From Streptomyces daqingensis (GTDB taxonomy: Bacteria > Actinomycetota > Actinomycetes > Streptomycetales > Streptomycetaceae): a DNA stretch of 64,000 bases. This document shows, piece after piece, positions 60,637 through 64,000 of this stretch. The notes below the pieces were generated by a model. That model was not told the DNA's origin. It searched no databases and saw nothing but the letters and a program-made list of their open reading frames with translations. Made by a program: the position numbers and the translations under genes. The stretch's first letter is position 1, and the number at the start of each line of letters is the position of its first letter. Location of the stretch: the NCBI RefSeq assembly GCF_014645895.1, contig NZ_BMMP01000009.1:62001-126000 (forward strand), in the 5' to 3' direction.

Positions 60637-61623
60637 CTATCCCCGCGCCGCTCCGGCGGGGGCGCCGACGAGGTCGGCGAGGTCCTGGAGCATCCGGCCG
60701 GTGTGCGGCTCCAGCCCGGTGAACAGCCGGAAGGCGTCCGCCGCCTGGAATGCGGCCATGGCGCCGCCGTCGAGGGTGCGGCACCCGATGCGCCGGGCCC
60801 GGCGCAGGAGTTCGGTCTCCAGCGGCCGGTAGACGACCTCGGCGACCCACAGCCCCGGGTGGAGGAACCCCTCGGGCACCGGCGTCCCCGGATGGGCGGC
60901 CATGCCGACGGGAGTGGCGTTCACCAGGCCGTCGGCGCCCGCGAGTTCGCCTTCCAGGACGGACCGGCCCGCGGCCGTCACGCGGTCCTCGCCGAAGCGG
61001 CCGGCGAGCGAGGCGGCGAGGCGCCCGGCGCGGTCCGTGTCCGTGTCGACGACGACGAGCCTGTCCGTGCCGAGGCCCAGCAGGGCGTGGGAGACGGCGG
61101 CACCCGCGCCGCCCGCTCCGAGCTGGACGACACGGCGGAGGGGGGCGCCGGGCAGGCCCCGGGTGAAGGACTTCCTGAACCCGGTGACGTCGGTGTTGTG
61201 CCCGACGGCGGTGCCCGCGCGGAGGACGACGGTGTTGACGGCCCCCAATTCGGCTGCCTCGGACGACAGTTCGTCCAGATGCGGCACGACCGACTGCTTG
61301 CAGGGGTGGGTGATGTTGAGTCCGTCGAAGCCGACCGTCCGCGCGGCGTGCAGCAGCCGGCCGGCGGCGAGGCCGGGTCCGGCCCCGCCGCCCGGGACGT
61401 CGGCCCCGCCGTCACCCGTACCGCCGTCCGGGATGCCGCCCGTGCCGCCGCCGGGAACCCGCAGCCCCGGAGGCCACGGCAGCGCCTCGAGATCGATGGT
61501 GCGGTACAGCAGCCGCAGGCCGTGCCGGTCGGCCTCGCGCTCGTGGAGGGGCGGGCTCAGCGAGGGGCCGATGCCCGAGCCGACGAGGCCGGTCAGGTAG
61601 GAGCCGGGGGCGTTCGAGGTCAC
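60637..61623 (-). CDS. Shikimate/quinate dehydrogenase with glycine-rich insertion
   Basis: A 328-residue AroE-type enzyme. Substrate-binding residues are in GLVGSGIGPSLSPPLHE (residues 12-28), GLNITHPCKQSVVPHLD (with the conserved Lys) and GAVNTVVL. The Rossmann loop is LGAGGAGAAVSHALLG (about residue 169), then VNATPVGM. Residues about 54-85 are a Gly/Pro/Asp-rich insertion not usual in AroE, of unknown role. In the catabolic operon it oxidises shikimate or quinate to the 3-dehydro compound with NAD(P). GTG start overlaps the transporter stop as GTGA. Confidence 0.87.
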   Translation of the reverse strand: MTSNAPGSYLTGLVGSGIGPSLSPPLHEREADRHGLRLLYRTIDLEALPWPPGLRVPGGGTGGIPDGGTGDGGADVPGGGAGPGLAAGRLLHAARTVGFDGLNITHPCKQSVVPHLDELSSEAAELGAVNTVVLRAGTAVGHNTDVTGFRKSFTRGLPGAPLRRVVQLGAGGAGAAVSHALLGLGTDRLVVVDTDTDRAGRLAASLAGRFGEDRVTAAGRSVLEGELAGADGLVNATPVGMAAHPGTPVPEGFLHPGLWVAEVVYRPLETELLRRARRIGCRTLDGGAMAAFQAADAFRLFTGLEPHTGRMLQDLADLVGAPAGAARG

Positions 61624-63047
61624 CTGGCGGCTCCGGACGGCCGCCCGGCGGGCCTGCCGGCGTCGTGCTCAGGCGCGGGCTGCTGCTTGAGACCCAGCGC
61701 GGCGGTGGGCACGCGGTGTGTCTCGCGGCCCGTCGCGACGGCCAGCGCGCTGATGCCGCAGAAGGCCGCGGTGAACGCGGCGACACCGATCCAGCCGTCC
61801 CCGCCCGGGCCCGCGACCTGCTCGGCGAAGCCGACGGCGAACCCCGCGATGGCGAAGCCGAGCTGGGTGCCCACGGCCATGCCGGACAGGCGCACCTGCG
61901 CGGTGAACATCTCGCCGTACAGGGAGGGCCAGATGCCGTTCGCGGCGCTGTAGACGACGCCGAAGAAGACGATGCCGGTCAGCAGCACCAGCGGGAGGCT
62001 CCCCGTCGAGATCGCCCACAGGTAGACGAAGATCATCACGCCGGAGCCGAGCGCCCCGGTCAGGAAGACCGGCTTGCGGCCGACGCGGTCCGAGAGCTTC
62101 GCCCACAGCGGGATCGCCACCAGCGCCACCGCGTTGGCGAGGACTCCGACCCACAGCATGGAGGAGTCCTCCAGGCCGCCGGCGTCGCTGGTCGCGAACG
62201 ACAGCGCCCACACGGTGAAGATGGTGCTCACGGTCGCGATGAGCGCGCCGGCCACGACGCGCAGCACGTCGGCCCAGTGGTTCCGGACCAGCTCGACGAG
62301 CGGGAGCTTCGCGACCTCGTTGTCGGCCGCCACCTGCTGGAAGACCGGGGTCTCCTCCAGTTTGCGGCGGATGACGTACCCGGCGACGGCGACGGCCGCG
62401 CTCAGCAGGAACGGGATGCGCCAGCCCCAGGTGTAGAGCTGGTCGTCCGGCAGGGCGGCGACCGGGATGAAGACGAGCGTCGCCAGGATCTGGCCGGCCT
62501 GCGTGCCGTTCAGCGTGAAGCTGGCGTAGTAGCCGCGCCGGTGCTCCGGAGCGTGTTCCAGCGTCATGGAGTTGGCGCTGGCCTGCTCGCCGGCCGCGGA
62601 GAGGCCCTGGAGGACCCGCATCAGCACCAGCAGGACCGGTGCCGCCGTGCCGATCTGCTCGTACGTGGGCAGGGCGCCGATGAGGAACGTGGAGAGGCCC
62701 ATAAGGATCAGCGTGAGCACCATGATCTTCCGCCTGCCGAGGCGGTCGCCGAAGTGCCCGAGGAACAGCGCGCCGACGGGGCGTGCCGCGTAGGCGACGC
62801 CGAAGGTCGCCAGGGAGATCAGCGTCGCGGTGGCGGGGTCGTCCGGGGAGAAGAAGACCTTCGGGAAGACCAGGGCGGCGGCGCTGCCGTAGATGAAGAA
62901 GTCGTAGTACTCAAGGGCGCTGCCGATCCAGGCGGCTATCGCGGCCTTGCGGGGCTTGCCCTGGGGCGCGGCGGACGGGGAGTCCGGGCCGCCGGGGCCG
63001 TCGCCTGGTGGTGGTGCGGACGCGGGGTCGGCCGGATGTGAGGACAC
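61620..63047 (-). CDS. MHS-family shikimate-type transporter
   Basis: A 475-residue MFS transporter of the metabolite:H+ symporter (MHS) family, about twelve helices after a 30-residue soluble N-terminus. Family blocks are IGSALEYYDFFIYGSAAALVF (helix 1), FLGHFGDRLGRRKIMVLTL (loop 2-3) and RVLQGLSAAGEQASANSM (helix 4). ShiA-like proteins take up shikimate or quinate; the operon partners make that the best guess. The start is GTG. It is the first gene of the operon, with the operator-like palindromes about 175 nt upstream. Confidence 0.85.
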   Translation of the reverse strand: MSSHPADPASAPPPGDGPGGPDSPSAAPQGKPRKAAIAAWIGSALEYYDFFIYGSAAALVFPKVFFSPDDPATATLISLATFGVAYAARPVGALFLGHFGDRLGRRKIMVLTLILMGLSTFLIGALPTYEQIGTAAPVLLVLMRVLQGLSAAGEQASANSMTLEHAPEHRRGYYASFTLNGTQAGQILATLVFIPVAALPDDQLYTWGWRIPFLLSAAVAVAGYVIRRKLEETPVFQQVAADNEVAKLPLVELVRNHWADVLRVVAGALIATVSTIFTVWALSFATSDAGGLEDSSMLWVGVLANAVALVAIPLWAKLSDRVGRKPVFLTGALGSGVMIFVYLWAISTGSLPLVLLTGIVFFGVVYSAANGIWPSLYGEMFTAQVRLSGMAVGTQLGFAIAGFAVGFAEQVAGPGGDGWIGVAAFTAAFCGISALAVATGRETHRVPTAALGLKQQPAPEHDAGRPAGRPSGAAR

Positions 63048-63466
63048 GGACTGACTCCTCCGGGACGGTCCCGCGTTCCACCGGGGGACGCGGGAGGGAG
63101 CGGGGACGCGGTGTGCGGGCCGGACGCCGGATGTGACGTGCGGGAACGGCGGCGCTGCCCTCGCGGGTGCTCTTGTGGAGCGTACGGCCGGGCGGCTGGC
63201 TCCCGGCTCGGCGGAGCAGTTAACGCACTAGATAGTTAATTAACGTTCCGAGGATGGTGCGCCGGGCTTCCTCCCCTGTCAAGAGCTCCCGCACCCCGGC
63301 CCGAAACCGACGGAGGGACGCCCCGAGGCCGCAGGCGGGACGGGCCGCGCGGCAGGCGTAAGGGGGCTGGACGGGCGCGAGCGGGCGGACGAGTGCGCGG
63401 GCGGGCGTCACCGGCGGGCGTCACCGGCGGTACCGCGAAGGGCTCACCCGCGAGGCCGTGAAGGGT
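63048..63466. other. Promoter region of shikimate operon, otherwise empty
   Basis: About 420 bases. It contains the AT-rich operator/promoter patch at 63219-63244 in an otherwise very GC-rich context. The remainder (63260-63460) shows short GGGCG repeats and no gene. Confidence 0.45.
63219..63244 (-). promoter_or_regulatory. Candidate operator/promoter of the shikimate operon
   Basis: GTTAAC (63219-63224) and the perfect palindrome GTTAATTAAC (63235-63244) flank GCACTAGATA in 26 bp of AT-rich DNA; TTAAC and GTTAA form an outer 20-bp dyad. On the minus strand this gives a TATCTA-like -10. It lies upstream of the transporter gene and is the best target for the TetR regulator. Confidence 0.5.
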
Positions 63467-64000
63467 TCACCGGCCGAGCACGTCGAACGCCTTGGTGAAG
63501 AAGTCGTCCGTGCCGAAGTTCCCCGACTTCAGCGCGATGTGGACGGGCACGCCGCCCGCGTCCTCGGCGACCGCGTGGCACCACGGCACGCCGGGGTCGA
63601 TCTGCGCGCCCGTGCGCAGCCGGCTGACGCCCAGAGCCCGCACGCAGGCACCGCTCGTCTCGCCGCCCGCCACGACGAGCCGTCCCACGCCGTGCCCGAC
63701 CAGCCCGCGGGCGATCCGGGAGAGCACGTCCTCGATCATCTCCCCGGCCTCCGCCGCCGGTGGAAGCCGGCGCCGCGTCTCCCGTACGGCCTCCGGACGG
63801 GCGGTCGAGTAGATCAGCACCGGCCCCTCGCCGAGGTGCCGTCCCGCCCACTCCAGGGCGGCCCCCGGCACGTCCGCCCCAGAGGCGATCTCCACCGGGT
63901 CCAGGCCCAGGGCCGGGAGGCCCGCGGCCGTGAAGTGCTCGACCTGCCTGTTCGTCGCCTCGGAGCAGCTTCCGGCGACGACGGCCGCCGCGCCCCTGGG
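63467..64000 (-). CDS. Four-carbon acid sugar kinase, C-terminal part
   Basis: The gene runs in from the right edge; 177 residues of the C-terminal part are present. The OtnK/DUF1537 family is recognised by AVVAGSCSEATNRQVEHFTA at the start of the fragment, PVLIYSTARPEAV, VVAGGETSGACVRALGVS (ATP-binding region) and the terminal ALKSGNFGTDDFFTKAFDVL. These enzymes phosphorylate four-carbon acid sugars such as erythronate or threonate. The full gene and partners (aldolase, epimerase) would lie to the right, outside the window. Confidence 0.85.
   Translation of the reverse strand, partial: PRGAAAVVAGSCSEATNRQVEHFTAAGLPALGLDPVEIASGADVPGAALEWAGRHLGEGPVLIYSTARPEAVRETRRRLPPAAEAGEMIEDVLSRIARGLVGHGVGRLVVAGGETSGACVRALGVSRLRTGAQIDPGVPWCHAVAEDAGGVPVHIALKSGNFGTDDFFTKAFDVLGR

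Overview
The window is high-GC DNA with actinomycete promoters, GTG starts and tight ATGA/GTGA overlaps. A pSAM2-type conjugative element, a cvn conservon, an FxSxx-COOH locus and an nSTAND1/WD40 giant together point to Streptomyces or a close relative. Nothing in the sequence fixes the species. Functional calls rest on motifs read by eye; no database search was run.

Layout. 1-5180 is part of an actinomycete integrative and conjugative element (AICE): the start of a replication initiator, Spd-type spread genes and an FtsK/SpoIIIE translocase on the minus strand, diverging from a KorSA-like GntR repressor and a GNAT acetyltransferase. Two matching 18-bp palindromes lie between the divergent arms. 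5180-7065 is a scarred border zone: a 37-residue amphipathic peptide gene with a strong RBS, the 3' part of a tRNA-Ser next to a perfect terminator, an endonuclease VII-like gene, and the 3' end of a second tRNA or tmRNA followed by its own terminator.

7234-15828 looks like a metallophore or metal-uptake locus that I cannot match to a known product. It holds a GHMP kinase, an NPP-motif methyltransferase, an SbnA/cysteine-synthase-like PLP enzyme, a DUF364-type protein, an MFS exporter, and a FecCD permease, ATPase and binding lipoprotein. A Zur/Fur-like box overlaps the promoter of the plus-strand operon. 16-32 kb is mixed chromosomal content: HAD and VOC enzymes, a lipoprotein, an nSTAND1 protein with 14 WD40 repeats, a GH16-like secreted hydrolase, a YdeP-type molybdopterin oxidoreductase, a TOPRIM protein, and a molybdate uptake set (Mop regulator, ModA, fused ModBC) next to a LysR regulator.

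33.0-43.1 kb is a conflict/signalling island: a SLOG-like protein and a SLATT membrane protein converge upstream of an FxSxx-COOH operon (FxsA peptide, FxsB radical SAM maturase, AAC(3)-like acetyltransferase, TIR-like FxsC, and FxsT with ParA-like, TIR-like, NB-ARC and TPR regions). 44.2-48.5 kb is a four-gene conservon (cvnA-D). 49.0-54.1 kb is a compact three-gene natural-product set: an AT-less KS-ACP protein, a stand-alone adenylation enzyme and an FAD oxidoreductase. 55-57.8 kb holds a GAF/PAS protein, a phosphoesterase and a lipoprotein. 57.9-63.0 kb is a shikimate/quinate catabolic operon (MHS transporter, shikimate dehydrogenase, 3-dehydroshikimate dehydratase, TetR regulator). The window ends inside a four-carbon acid sugar kinase gene.
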